From positions 1-64,000 of the forward strand of contig VJZX01000003.1 of assembly GCA_009663185.1 (NCBI GenBank): DNA of 64,000 nucleotides. Direction: 5' to 3'. The position numbers and the translations under genes are program-made. Below are positions 8,161 through 15,791 of the stretch, one piece after another. This stretch comes from Isoptericola halalbus. Lineage in GTDB: Bacteria; Actinomycetota; Actinomycetes; Actinomycetales; Cellulomonadaceae. How positions within the stretch are numbered: the stretch's first letter is position 1; every line of letters begins with the position of its first letter. Under the pieces are notes generated by a model, which worked only from the letters and a program-made list of their open reading frames with translations, was not told the origin of the DNA and did not search any database.

Positions 8161-8214
8161 ACACTAATGGCGGCCGGGGCAACCGTCGATGGGGAGAAGT
8201 CCCCATCGACGGTT
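8161..8214 (-). promoter_or_regulatory. Palindrome promoter 1, upstream of WXG100 copy A
   Basis: On the minus strand the palindrome ATGGGGA-N4-TCCCCAT (8206-8189) is followed after 22 bp by TAGTGT (8166-8161), then about 57 nt to the start codon. The same layout recurs at 12694-12742 and 17602-17648. Between the two boxes CCCCGGCCGCC is shared with promoter 2. Here the palindrome is extended to a perfect 15-bp stem (8181-8214) that overlaps the TAA stop of the preceding gene, so it may also end that transcript. The palindrome sits just upstream of the -35 position, as expected for an activator site. Confidence 0.6.
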
Positions 8215-8794
8215 ACCGGGCTGCGGCGATCTCGGCGACGGCGCGCGCGACGTCGTCGCCGGCCATGCCGCCCGTTGCCCGAAGCGGCCGGTATGCCGGC
8301 ACCACGGTGACCTCGGCGACGCCGTCGGACACGTGCAGGGCACGCGTCTCGCGAGATCCGTAGACGGCGCGCGCCTCGCCCGCGGCGCCCGGCACACGCC
8401 GGACCGCCCAGCGCGGTTGATCCTCGCGGCGGGCCCAGACCTCGACCCGGTCGTCGAGCACCGCGAGGGCCACCGGGCTGCCGCCGACGGGCATCCAGCC
8501 CCGTGCGCTCGCGCCGAGCGAGCGCGCCTGGTCGACGGTCTGCGCCGTCGTGAACGCGGGGATGACCCGGGCGCCCGGCCGTTGCCGTGCGGCGTGGGCC
8601 GCGACCGCCCCCGCGCGTCGCACCACCACCCCCAGCGTCACCACGACCACGAGCGCGACGACGAGCAGGGCGATCCAGATCGCGGCGTCCTCGACGCCGT
8701 CGCGCCGGATCCTGATGGCCAGGCGCACCACGGACACCACGGCGAAGAGGACCAGCACGGCGACGAAGACCGTACGGCGGGAACGCGCATCCAT
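8213..8794 (-). CDS. Hypothetical two-helix membrane protein, end of T7SS module A
   Basis: A 193-residue protein I do not recognise. Two membrane helices lie near the N terminus (about residues 8-25 and 38-58), followed by a cytoplasmic or external domain of about 130 residues with a mixed alpha/beta pattern (VALAVLDDRVEVWAR; EARAVYGSRETRALHV), which could be a PH-like fold. It follows the 8795-9454 gene directly (TGA then ATG) and is the last gene of effector module A. A T7SS accessory or immunity-type role is possible from position alone. Confidence 0.55.
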   Translation of the reverse strand: MDARSRRTVFVAVLVLFAVVSVVRLAIRIRRDGVEDAAIWIALLVVALVVVVTLGVVVRRAGAVAAHAARQRPGARVIPAFTTAQTVDQARSLGASARGWMPVGGSPVALAVLDDRVEVWARREDQPRWAVRRVPGAAGEARAVYGSRETRALHVSDGVAEVTVVPAYRPLRATGGMAGDDVARAVAEIAAAR

Positions 8795-9454
8795 TCAGCG
8801 ATCTCCTCGAACGACAGGGTGGAGCGACACCACGATCGCGTCGAACAGCTCGAGCATGCCGTCGCGCAGCGGCACGAAGGGCGTGGTGAACGACACCTGA
8901 AGGATCCGGTCGAGCCCGACGCGCTCGGTCCAGTAGTCGGCGCGGAGCTCGGGCAGCTCCGGGTTGCCGTCCGCGTCCGTCCGTTCGATCTCGCTCTGCC
9001 GCACGGCTCGCAGGACCCAACCGTCGGGCAGGGTGCGGCGGTCCACGTCGGCACCCGCGACCGACCTCGCGATGCGCGCGACCAGCTCGTCGGGTTCAGA
9101 TCCTGCCCCGACCTCGTACGGGAAGACGGCCATGGTCCCGGTGATCGCGATCCCGGCCACGTCCATGCTGAAGACGGTGATGCCCAGGGCACCCTCGTCG
9201 GCCGCGCCGTGCGCGGCACGGGACAGGTGCTCGCGCGCCTCCCGGCGGGCGCGAGCACGATCGTCCCGCCGACCCAGCCGACGCACGACGACATCCCGCA
9301 CGCGGTCCTCGATCCGCTCGGCGTCCTCGAGGGGCACGGACCACCAGCCGTTCGGGTAGACGAACGCCCAGTGCGTCGCGGCGGCGCCGAACACCTCGTC
9401 GGGCGTCACGGCCGCGCCATCGGCCGCAGGCTCGACGTCGTTCTCGGCCTCCAT
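8795..9454 (-). CDS. T7SS-associated protein with W-x-x-x-P motif, module A
   Basis: A 219-residue soluble protein. Near the N terminus it has FVYPNGWWSVPLEDAERIE, the same 'strand, W, short gap, P' opening found in the other small proteins of this locus (WVRIPLEDPDE at 14474-15112; DDWHTLP at 15109-15720). The pattern recalls the Mog1/PsbP/LpqN-like fold, but the match is only visual. The C-terminal half holds beta-rich stretches (GITVFSMDVAGIAITGTMAVF; ILQVSFTTPFVPLRDGMLEL). The ATG at 9454 was chosen over a GTG at 9478 because it has AGGAGG 8-9 nt upstream and overlaps the preceding stop by 1 nt (TGATG). Possible roles are immunity or a chaperone for the module's effector. Confidence 0.55.
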   Translation of the reverse strand: MEAENDVEPAADGAAVTPDEVFGAAATHWAFVYPNGWWSVPLEDAERIEDRVRDVVVRRLGRRDDRARARREAREHLSRAAHGAADEGALGITVFSMDVAGIAITGTMAVFPYEVGAGSEPDELVARIARSVAGADVDRRTLPDGWVLRAVRQSEIERTDADGNPELPELRADYWTERVGLDRILQVSFTTPFVPLRDGMLELFDAIVVSLHPVVRGDR

Positions 9455-10020
9455 CAGCGCGCCTCCTGTCCCAGCCACCGCTCAAAGGCCTGCTCGCGAA
9501 GACCGACGTCGTGCCCCATGACGAGCACGGCGACCCCGAGTAGCACCACGCCGGTCGTGGCCAGGAAGGCGCCCCACCCGACGGCGCGGCGACCCGACGG
9601 CGCCCGGTCGAACCCCAGGAGGACGTACGCCACGAGGCCGACGATCGCCAGCACGACGGCGGAGACCGCCACCCAGGCCAGCACGCCCCTGCCCTCGCCG
9701 GGCGGCGAGCCTGCCGGAGCCGCGCCGGCACGGTCCAGCTCGAACCAGACGTCGTACGCCTCCCACGCGAGCTCGTGCAGCGCGGTCTCGTACCGGTGCA
9801 CGGCGAAGCCCGTGCCGAGCGCGAGCAGCATCGCGGCGACCAGCCCCGCGGCCAGCGCGTAGACGGGCAGCAGGCTCGACGAGTCGTCGAACAGGCGGCG
9901 GAGCGCGGACGAGGTCCGATGGCCCCCGAGCGCGAAGACCGTGAACACGAGCACGGTGACGACGAGGACGACGAGGCTCGTCACGGTCAGGGTGCCGGGC
10001 AGGTCGGCCGGCGGGTTCAT
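9454..10020 (-). CDS. Hypothetical four-helix membrane protein, module A
   Basis: A 188-residue membrane protein I do not recognise. Four hydrophobic segments are visible: VTSLVVLVVTVLVFTVFAL, LLPVYALAAGLVAAMLLAL, VLAWVAVSAVVLAIVGLVAYVL and WGAFLATTGVVLLGVAVLVM. The loop between helices 2 and 3 carries HRYETALHELAWEAYDVW. The start at 10020 overlaps the end of the 10017 gene by 4 nt (ATGA), so it is coupled to the effector module. The role is unknown; immunity to a membrane-acting effector is one option. Confidence 0.55.
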   Translation of the reverse strand: MNPPADLPGTLTVTSLVVLVVTVLVFTVFALGGHRTSSALRRLFDDSSSLLPVYALAAGLVAAMLLALGTGFAVHRYETALHELAWEAYDVWFELDRAGAAPAGSPPGEGRGVLAWVAVSAVVLAIVGLVAYVLLGFDRAPSGRRAVGWGAFLATTGVVLLGVAVLVMGHDVGLREQAFERWLGQEAR

Positions 10021-10640
10021 GCGTCGCCCTGGTCGACGGCGTACACCGAGTTCTGCACGAGAAAGCTCAGCTCGTCCTCGACGTCGTCGACGAGGTGCGT
10101 GTACGTCGTGTCGCACTCGATCTCCACGACCTCGTCCTTGACCAGAGGGAAGAGGGTGATCCGCCACGTGTGCAGCAGCGCCCGGGACTCGTCGTCGGCG
10201 GAGTCGAGCACCTGGACCACCATCGGCCCGCTCTCGGTCTCGACCGAGTCGAACGTGTACCCGCTGACCGTCACCCCTGGCATCTTCGGGACGCGCCGCA
10301 CCTGCTTGCGCAGGCTCCGGTATGCCTTCATGACGTCACCGCGCGATGGGAAGGTGCGCACGAGGACGCTCGCCGTCGGTAGGTGGTCGTTCGACCCCGG
10401 GAACCAGATGCCCGCGCCCCACGTCTGGCCCTCGCCCATGGCTCGTTCGTCGATCGCCCGCACCGCCCCGATCACCGCGTCGTCGTTCTCACGGCCCGGC
10501 ACCTGCGCTGCGATGTCTGCCCAGCCGGCGGGGTTCAGCCCGACCGCCCAGAAGATCCACCCCTCGCGCTCGGGGAACGTGAAGACCTGGTCCTGCTCCC
10601 ACGGCATCGGTGCCGCCCGGTCCCCCACGGGCGTCACCAC
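10017..10640 (-). CDS. Hypothetical T7SS-associated protein, first gene after effector A
   Basis: A 207-residue soluble protein of unknown function. It opens with FTFPEREGWIFWAVGLNPAGW, a weak version of the W-rich opening of its neighbours, and has a beta-rich core (TASVLVRTFPSRGDVM; GVTVSGYTFDSVETESGPMV). It lies directly downstream of the large effector-like gene and overlaps its stop (GTGGTGA at 10640-10634), the place where immunity genes usually stand. The start could be GTG 10640, GTG 10637 or ATG 10607. None has a convincing ribosome site, and coupling to the upstream gene favours the two GTGs. Confidence 0.5.
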   Translation of the reverse strand: MVTPVGDRAAPMPWEQDQVFTFPEREGWIFWAVGLNPAGWADIAAQVPGRENDDAVIGAVRAIDERAMGEGQTWGAGIWFPGSNDHLPTASVLVRTFPSRGDVMKAYRSLRKQVRRVPKMPGVTVSGYTFDSVETESGPMVVQVLDSADDESRALLHTWRITLFPLVKDEVVEIECDTTYTHLVDDVEDELSFLVQNSVYAVDQGDA

Positions 10641-11947
10641 GTCCGTGCGTCTCGGACGAGGAGCGTCGTGTTGCCCACGACGTCGCTCGCGAACGGCACG
10701 AGCACGGACCCGAACGACCCGAGCTTCGCCGGGTTCAACGAGCTCAGGGTGCTCAGCGACTGGACGTACCCGGTGGCGTTCTTCGCGAACTGCGGGATCG
10801 CGTTGACGTTGCGCAGCGCCTGGTAGCTGTGCGCGGCATCCGCGTGACCCAGGAAGTTCATGACCCAGGGCCGGCCTTGCAGGCCGGAGAACGACCGCAC
10901 ACCCGAGCGCACCCAGCTCACGGGGTTGTACCAGGTGGCCGGCGCGCTCCGGAAGCCGGCCTGCGCGCGGCTCCAGGCGTTGGCGACGACCGAGCGCGTG
11001 CGCGGGCTGCCGAAACGCGTGATGTTCTGGGCGAGCCTCGTCTGGCGCGCGCCCGCGCTTGCCGCGCCGGCCAGGCCCCGGGACTTCGCCAAGGAGCCGA
11101 TGAGCCGCCCGACGCCGAACGTGGCCACCGCGAGCACGCCGAGGAGGATGTTGACCCAGTCACCTTCGCCGTGGGCCACGAGCGCGATGTCCGCGACGAG
11201 CGCCACGACCGTCATGACGAGCGCGAGGACGGCGAGGACCTGCCCGAGGATCGGCACCCACCCCAGCACGAGTGCTGCGATGCCCGCCCACATGGCGATG
11301 CGGCCCGCCCACTTCGACACGAAGTTGGCGACTGCCGACCCCCACTTCTCCCACCAGCCGTCGTTGAGGTCGTCCGCCTTGACCGACTCCGAGATCGCGT
11401 CGGCCGCCGCAGCGGCGTCGCTGTGCCACTGGGACTCGATCTCCGGCAGCTCGCCGATGATCGAGGAGAGCGCGCCCCGCGCCTGGCTCTCGGCAGTGTC
11501 GGCTGCTGTCACGGCCTGCCACAGGCTCGGGTCAGGCGCCTCCCCCGTCGACCGGGACCGCGTCACGGCCTCGTCGTAGCTCGACCGGGTCGTGTCCGCC
11601 GAGCGCTCCGCGGACTCGACCTGGTCGGCCGCGTCCTGCGCGCGCACGAGCAGGGCCTGCGCGGCCTCCTGGGCGTCGCGGTGCTTGACGGCGTAGGTGG
11701 CCAAGGCGCTCGACGCGGCCTCGTACCGCGACTTTGCCTTGACGATCTCGCCGCGCACGTCCTCGGCCTTCGATCGCAGGGCCTCGACGGCGTCGGAGGT
11801 GAAGCCGTCCATGTCCTGGATGACGCCGAGGGCACGGTATGCCTCTGCCATCGATGTCGCGACGTCGCCGTAGTGGTCGGCGGCGCGGCTCGAGACGTCC
11901 GGGTCTCCCGGGATCGGGTTCTCGCTCGCGAGCGGCTCCCAGGTCAT
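10634..11947 (-). CDS. Large helical T7SS effector-like protein, module A
   Basis: A 437-residue protein. Residues 1-215 are helical and coiled-coil-like (AADHYGDVATSMAEAYRAL; SRYEAASSALATYAVKHRD), like LXG or long WXG proteins. Residues 225-300 form a membrane region whose core GWVPILGQVLAVLALVM matches SWVPILGQILLVLAAIG in the module B protein (15792-17228). The C-terminal 140 residues differ between the two and may be the variable functional domain. No toxin motif is recognised. It follows a small WXG100-like gene with a 4-nt overlap (ATGA 11944-11947), the usual partner/effector pairing. The ATG at 11947 is fixed by that overlap. Confidence 0.62.
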   Translation of the reverse strand: MTWEPLASENPIPGDPDVSSRAADHYGDVATSMAEAYRALGVIQDMDGFTSDAVEALRSKAEDVRGEIVKAKSRYEAASSALATYAVKHRDAQEAAQALLVRAQDAADQVESAERSADTTRSSYDEAVTRSRSTGEAPDPSLWQAVTAADTAESQARGALSSIIGELPEIESQWHSDAAAAADAISESVKADDLNDGWWEKWGSAVANFVSKWAGRIAMWAGIAALVLGWVPILGQVLAVLALVMTVVALVADIALVAHGEGDWVNILLGVLAVATFGVGRLIGSLAKSRGLAGAASAGARQTRLAQNITRFGSPRTRSVVANAWSRAQAGFRSAPATWYNPVSWVRSGVRSFSGLQGRPWVMNFLGHADAAHSYQALRNVNAIPQFAKNATGYVQSLSTLSSLNPAKLGSFGSVLVPFASDVVGNTTLLVRDARTW

Positions 11948-12231
11948 GCCTCCCCCTCCAGGCTCGACGCGAGACCGTCGTCTGCGGACTGCAGCTCGGA
12001 TCCGACCGCGGTCGTGAGCTCGGCCAGGTTGCCGATGCTCTCCTGCATCTTGGCCCGGCGGTTCTTCCAGTCGTTCGCGAACGAGCGGATCGCGTCCGCG
12101 AGCGTGTCGTCGCCGACCGCGTCGGCGACCGTCTCCGCGTACCGGTCCGCGTCGTCGAACTCGCGCGCGACGAAGCCCAGATGCTCGCCTGTCTCGATCA
12201 GCAGGTCGGTGTCGACCACCAGCTCTCCCAC
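11944..12231 (-). CDS. Small WXG100-like partner protein, module A
   Basis: A 95-residue, two-helix, acidic protein. Its central motif is SFANDWKNRRAKM (Trp55), closely matching DFADKWRVKRGEM in the partner protein of module B (17221-17547). Such small W-containing helical hairpins pair with larger T7SS substrates and guide them to the EccC/EssC ATPase. The start is GTG at 12231 after a GAGGGGGG ribosome site. It lies just after the terminator 12267-12304, so it is either read through from WXG100 copy B or started from an unseen promoter in the 35-nt gap. Confidence 0.7.
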   Translation of the reverse strand: MGELVVDTDLLIETGEHLGFVAREFDDADRYAETVADAVGDDTLADAIRSFANDWKNRRAKMQESIGNLAELTTAVGSELQSADDGLASSLEGEA

Positions 12232-12266
12232 GAGCCCCCCTCAGCTCCGAAGCACGGCACAGATTC

Positions 12267-12304
12267 CGACGGGGTGGTCCAGGATGTCCCGGACCACCCC
12301 GTCG
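12267..12304 (-). terminator. Terminator after WXG100 copy B, before module A
   Basis: A perfect 14-bp stem (CGACGGGGTGGTCC ... GGACCACCCCGTCG) with a 10-nt loop lies 40 nt after the WXG100 copy B stop and 35 nt before the module A partner gene on the same strand. If partial, it would set high WXG100 and lower effector levels. Confidence 0.65.
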
Positions 12305-12344
12305 ACGGCGAGCGGCGCTCGGCCGCCCGACCACGGTAGGTGCG

Positions 12345-12641
12345 TCAGCCGCCGATGCCGGAGGCGAGCTGCGCGTCCACGTCCTGCAGCGTCTGCGCAG
12401 CCTGCTCGAGGAACGAGGCCATACCCTCCAGGCCCTCGATCGCCTGCGTCGCACCCGTGGTGAACTCCTCGTACGAGCCCTGGAACGCACTCGAGGCCGA
12501 GTCCGTCTGGAAGCCCGACGCCACCAGGTTGTTCACCTGCGTCTGCAGGCTCTGCAGCGTCTCGGTGATCGTCTGCTGACCCATCCGCAGCTGGTTCGCC
12601 TGGCTCCGCAGCTCCTCGTACGTGACGTTCATGTTGGCCAT
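12345..12641 (-). CDS. WXG100 family T7SS protein, copy B
   Basis: A 98-residue two-helix T7SS substrate, almost the same as copy A (7807-8103): 294 of 297 bases agree and only residue 51 differs (Ser here). Such identity, against clearly different flanks, points to a very recent duplication or gene conversion limited to the coding region. The W-x-G turn is F44-Q45-T46. It is transcribed from palindrome promoter 2 (12694-12742) and followed by a strong terminator and then the module A partner/effector genes. The RBS GGAG lies about 10 nt before the ATG at 12641. Confidence 0.87.
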   Translation of the reverse strand: MANMNVTYEELRSQANQLRMGQQTITETLQSLQTQVNNLVASGFQTDSASSAFQGSYEEFTTGATQAIEGLEGMASFLEQAAQTLQDVDAQLASGIGG

Positions 12642-12693
12642 GAGAAATGCTCCTCGATCTGGGCCGGCCCCCTCGGCCGTCCGACTGAGGAGC

Positions 12694-12742
12694 ACACTAT
12701 CGGCGGCCGGGGTTCCGGGTCGATGGGCAGGACTCCCCATCG
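12694..12742 (-). promoter_or_regulatory. Palindrome promoter 2, upstream of WXG100 copy B
   Basis: On the minus strand ATGGGGAGTCCTGCCCAT (12740-12723, one arm imperfect) is followed after 23 bp by TAGTGT (12699-12694) and 52 nt later by the WXG100 start. It shares palindrome, spacing, the CCCCGGCCGCC segment and the -10 box with promoter 1 (8161-8214), and the general layout with promoter 3 (17602-17648). Confidence 0.6.
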
Positions 12743-12748
12743 CCCTCG

Positions 12749-13573
12749 TCAGGGCCGGTGGCCTCTGATCCGGGCCTTGCGCTGCCTCACCAGCGCCCTC
12801 GCCCGCGCCTGGCGCGCCTGCGCGCTCATCGCAGACACCGGCCTGGACTCCCCTCCGTCGCCGTCGTCCACCCCCCAGAAGCGTCGGCGGAACGCCCGGA
12901 GGCCCAGGACCAGGGACGCAAGCGTCAGCAGGACGGCGAGCACGAGGCACACGATCCGGACCGTCGTCGAGAAGCCCGGGACCACGACGCCGACCAGCAG
13001 GCTCCACGCCCCGCCCACCGGGAGCATCGCGACGAACATCGGCATGTCGAGGCTCCAGCCCGCGATGTAGAACCGCATGACGATGTCCGTGAGGCGGGTC
13101 GAGCGGACGGGCTGCAGGGAGAGCGAGAGGTCACCTACGGTGGGAGGGCCGAGGCTCTCGCCGCGTGCCTGCCAGGTGGTGAAGGAGAGCTTCTCGCGCG
13201 AGTACGACGGACGCAGCGCGCGAGCCGCGTAGACCACCGAGAGCACGGCGAGCGGCCAGCACATCATCGGCAGGTGGAAGATCGCGCCGGGCCCCATGAT
13301 CACCGCGATCAACGGGATCAGGAGCGCCACGGTGGCGAGCGCCGTGAACGGGTTGGCGAACTGCCTCCCCAGGTTGTCGACGACCGCATCCGGGTCGTCG
13401 ACGGCCAGATACACGAGAGCGCCGGCCGGGATCGCGAGCGCGATCAGCCAGAGCGTCATCCAGAGCACCGCCAGGCCGAGATACCCGAGAGGCCGCAGGG
13501 CCAGACTGACCGGTCCCGGCGGCTGGACGTTGCTCGTCGAGCGTCCTGCGTCCCCTGCGACGATCTCCGTCAT
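12749..13573 (-). CDS. Hypothetical multi-spanning membrane protein in T7SS region
   Basis: A 274-residue membrane protein I do not recognise. Five or six hydrophobic segments are visible, among them LGLAVLWMTLWLIALAIPAG, ALATVALLIPLIAVIM, LPMMCWPLAVLSVVYAA, MPMFVAMLPVGGAWSLLVGV and IVCLVLAVLLTLASLVLGL. The C-terminal tail is very basic (ARQARARALVRQRKARIRG), so it should be cytoplasmic. It stands upstream of WXG100 copy B and divergent from the 13784 gene. TAGTCT at 13630-13625 on the minus strand is a possible -10 box. It could be a membrane part of the T7SS, but nothing in the sequence proves it. Confidence 0.55.
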   Translation of the reverse strand: MTEIVAGDAGRSTSNVQPPGPVSLALRPLGYLGLAVLWMTLWLIALAIPAGALVYLAVDDPDAVVDNLGRQFANPFTALATVALLIPLIAVIMGPGAIFHLPMMCWPLAVLSVVYAARALRPSYSREKLSFTTWQARGESLGPPTVGDLSLSLQPVRSTRLTDIVMRFYIAGWSLDMPMFVAMLPVGGAWSLLVGVVVPGFSTTVRIVCLVLAVLLTLASLVLGLRAFRRRFWGVDDGDGGESRPVSAMSAQARQARARALVRQRKARIRGHRP

Positions 13574-13701
13574 CGTTCCCCTCAGTCAGTAGGTCGTCGG
13601 CCCGGCTGCGTACAACCCCGCACGAGACTAGGTGCACCAGTACGATCCCGGGCGCCGATTCGCCCCTGACTGGCGACACGTCTCGATGCCGTCACCGTTG
13701 C

Positions 13702-13707
13702 TAGTGT
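13702..13707 (+). promoter_or_regulatory. Candidate -10 box for the 13784 gene
   Basis: TAGTGT, the same hexamer as in palindrome promoters 1 and 2, lies on the plus strand 76 nt before the ATG at 13784. No ATGGGGA palindrome is found upstream of it and no clear -35 box is seen, so this is weak. Confidence 0.25.
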
Positions 13708-13783
13708 CAACGCGGCCGAGAATCTTCACGCCGTGGGCCGGCGACGTGGTCCGACTGGGGTGGAACGAGCGACGGGGGATCCG

Positions 13784-14413
13784 ATGGCACAGGTGAGCTG
13801 GTTGGTCCAGGGGGCGCGCTCGCAGCGTTCGATCATCACGGCACCGGGCGCGACGGACGTCGATGACGCAGTCGTGCGGGTCGACGCCGCGCTCGACGGG
13901 TTCCCCGGTCCCGTTCCGCGCTGGTTCCGCGGGCTCGAGCGGCTTGGTCGTTGGTGGTACGTGATCTGTCTCGCGGTCACCGTGCCCGTCGCGATCGCGG
14001 TCGCCCCCGCGGACATGGCGTGGCGGGTTGCGGCAGGCCTCTCATCAGGCCTGATCCTCGCCCCGGTGAGCGGCATGATCCTCCACCAGGTGGCCAGACT
14101 GCACTCGCGGGTCGGCGGGTCACCGAGCGCCGAGCAGTCGCTCAGCGATGCCGCCGACGCGGCGCGCCTTGCGCCCGGCACCGTCGTCCGGAAGGCGGAG
14201 GCGATCCTCCGCAAGGACGCGGGCCTCGAGCCCACGATCCACGGACTCTCGTGGCGGGCGGCCGCTCAGGAGACTCCGGACGCGAGGTCCGCCGCCCAGG
14301 AGCTGCTCTCCCTGTGGGAGCAGGCGGATCCGGAGGGCGCCGCCGCCCATGTGGCGGAGATGGAACGGGTCCGCGCGTCGATCCGTGACCTGAAGGAGCC
14401 GGGCGACCTCTGA
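13784..14413 (+). CDS. Hypothetical membrane protein, the only plus-strand gene in the T7SS region
   Basis: A 209-residue protein of unknown function. A soluble N-terminal part of about 60 residues (SWLVQGARSQRSIITAPGA; WFRGLERLGRW) is followed by two membrane helices (WYVICLAVTVPVAIAVAP; VAAGLSSGLILAPVSGMIL). The last third is helical and charged (AEQSLSDAADAARLAPGTVV; AAHVAEMERVRASIRDLKE). The ATG at 13784 has GGGGGA 4 nt upstream. It is divergent from 12749-13573 and convergent with the module B genes. Position suggests a link to the secretion system; no family is recognised. Confidence 0.5.
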   Translation: MAQVSWLVQGARSQRSIITAPGATDVDDAVVRVDAALDGFPGPVPRWFRGLERLGRWWYVICLAVTVPVAIAVAPADMAWRVAAGLSSGLILAPVSGMILHQVARLHSRVGGSPSAEQSLSDAADAARLAPGTVVRKAEAILRKDAGLEPTIHGLSWRAAAQETPDARSAAQELLSLWEQADPEGAAAHVAEMERVRASIRDLKEPGDL

Positions 14414-14473
14414 GCCTGCCGCGTGGACGGCGCGCTCGGGCCTGACCGCACCTGGTGGCCCCGCCCGCCCCTG

Positions 14474-15112
14474 TCACACCGTCGCAGGCTCGGCGGCGGA
14501 CGCGACCTCCGGTTCGGCGTCGCGCGGCTCGGGGAACGTGATCGAGTCGATGATCTCGTTGAAGAGGAGCCCGAACGGTTCCGGGTGCGGGATGTTCGGC
14601 ACGTTCGCGCGCACCATCAGGACCCGGGACCTGTCCGGGTAGGGGACGACGTACTCGAGCCGGAGAGTCATCATCTCCTCCTGGCCGATCGTGCTCCGCT
14701 CGACCTCCCAGCGCCGAGCGAAGGGTCCGAACCGGGCCTCGGCCACCTCGATCGGGCCGTAGCCCGTGCTGAGCGCGGCAGCGACGTCCCCCTGCTCGAG
14801 AGCCGGCTTGGAAGCCTCGGGCCACCCGTCGTCGAGGAAGAGCATCGCCGACGGGAACGGCACCCCGGGCAGTATCTCCAACGACATGAAGTAGGTATGG
14901 ACGCCGACCTGCACGGCATCGCGAGCAGAGCGCAGCAGGTCCTGAGCCGTCTCTCGGCGGATCCGTGCGAGCCGGTCCGCCACGCCGGTCTGTCGCTTCA
15001 CGAGACGCTTGACGAAGGCCTGGGTCTCGTCCGGGTCCTCGAGCGGGATCCGGACCCAGGTCCCGGGCAGCACGATCCGCATCCCGTCATTCATCCGCAG
15101 CTGCTTGGTCAT
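14474..15112 (-). CDS. T7SS-associated protein with W-x-x-x-P motif, end of module B
   Basis: A 212-residue soluble protein. It opens with MRIVLPGTWVRIPLEDPDE, the clearest case of the small-protein opening shared within the locus and reminiscent of Mog1/PsbP/LpqN-like proteins (visual match only). A helix rich in Arg follows (KRLVKRQTGVADRLARIRR), then a beta-rich C-terminal half (VGVHTYFMSLEILPGVPFP; MMTLRLEYVVPYPDRSRVL). The ATG at 15112 overlaps the stop of the preceding gene by 4 nt (ATGA). A chaperone or immunity role for the module B effector is an inference from order. Confidence 0.55.
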   Translation of the reverse strand: MTKQLRMNDGMRIVLPGTWVRIPLEDPDETQAFVKRLVKRQTGVADRLARIRRETAQDLLRSARDAVQVGVHTYFMSLEILPGVPFPSAMLFLDDGWPEASKPALEQGDVAAALSTGYGPIEVAEARFGPFARRWEVERSTIGQEEMMTLRLEYVVPYPDRSRVLMVRANVPNIPHPEPFGLLFNEIIDSITFPEPRDAEPEVASAAEPATV

Positions 15113-15720
15113 GCCGCGCCCTCCGTCGTGACGTCGAGGTCCTCGAGAAGGGCGACCACCCAGGCCGGCATGTCTGCGAAGGTACCGAAGCTCGCCGCGA
15201 TCGCCGTCACGTCGATCATGTCCGCACTCCCGTCGGGGAACACACCCAGATGGACTCGCTCCTCGAGGTGCGCCCCGGCCGCACCGTCGTCGGGGTTGAG
15301 GTGCCCGATCAGGAAGTGCGCGCCGTACACCGAACCTGCCGACACGATGGCCTCGATCACCTGCGTGCCCATGACCTGTGCGGTGTCGACGCCCTCGGCG
15401 ACCTGTCCCAGCTGACTCTCGAACGTCTCCCGGGTCACGCCGCGCCCCAGCACGACGGTCAGCATCGCCGCGATGAACGGCTCGGCCGGGCTCTCGACGA
15501 GCACGGCCGCGTGCGAACCGCGGACTCCGGTCGCATCGACGGATGCCTTGACCTCCGCCAGCTGCCGGGCGAGCGCCGCAGGCACCCCGTCCGGGACGTG
15601 GGCACCGTCGAGGATCCGCGCGGCCAGTGCGTCGGCCCACCCCTGCGGGGCGTCTCCCGTCGGGAGGGTGTGCCAGTCGTCCGTCAGTCCGAGACCGAAC
15701 TCTCTGATCGGTCCGCTCAT
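15109..15720 (-). CDS. T7SS-associated hypothetical protein, module B
   Basis: A 203-residue soluble protein of unknown function. The N terminus GLGLTDDWHTLPTGDAPQGW repeats the 'W-x-x-x-P' layout seen in its neighbours. Further on come mixed alpha/beta stretches (SHAAVLVESPAEPFIAAML; LEERVHLGVFPDGSADMID). It follows the large effector-like gene, but with a strong terminator between them (15753-15780), and is coupled to the 14474 gene by a 4-nt overlap. The two may have arisen by duplication and now form a pair. Confidence 0.5.
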   Translation of the reverse strand: MSGPIREFGLGLTDDWHTLPTGDAPQGWADALAARILDGAHVPDGVPAALARQLAEVKASVDATGVRGSHAAVLVESPAEPFIAAMLTVVLGRGVTRETFESQLGQVAEGVDTAQVMGTQVIEAIVSAGSVYGAHFLIGHLNPDDGAAGAHLEERVHLGVFPDGSADMIDVTAIAASFGTFADMPAWVVALLEDLDVTTEGAA

Positions 15721-15752
15721 GTTCCGCTCTCCCTGTGGTCTGTCACGACGAA

Positions 15753-15780
15753 CGTCGTGCGCGGCTCTCCGCGCACGACG
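15753..15780 (-). terminator. Terminator after module B effector
   Basis: A perfect 12-bp stem (CGTCGTGCGCGG, loop CTCT, CCGCGCACGACG) begins 11 nt after the effector stop at 15792 and precedes the 15720 gene on the same strand. It separates effector from downstream genes or lowers their expression. Confidence 0.65.
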
Positions 15781-15791
15781 TCCTGTACCGG

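Noticed and set aside
14414-14473. Terminator between the convergent genes ending at 14413 and 14474
   Set aside because: Only a 5-bp complement with a long loop is visible, too weak to call.
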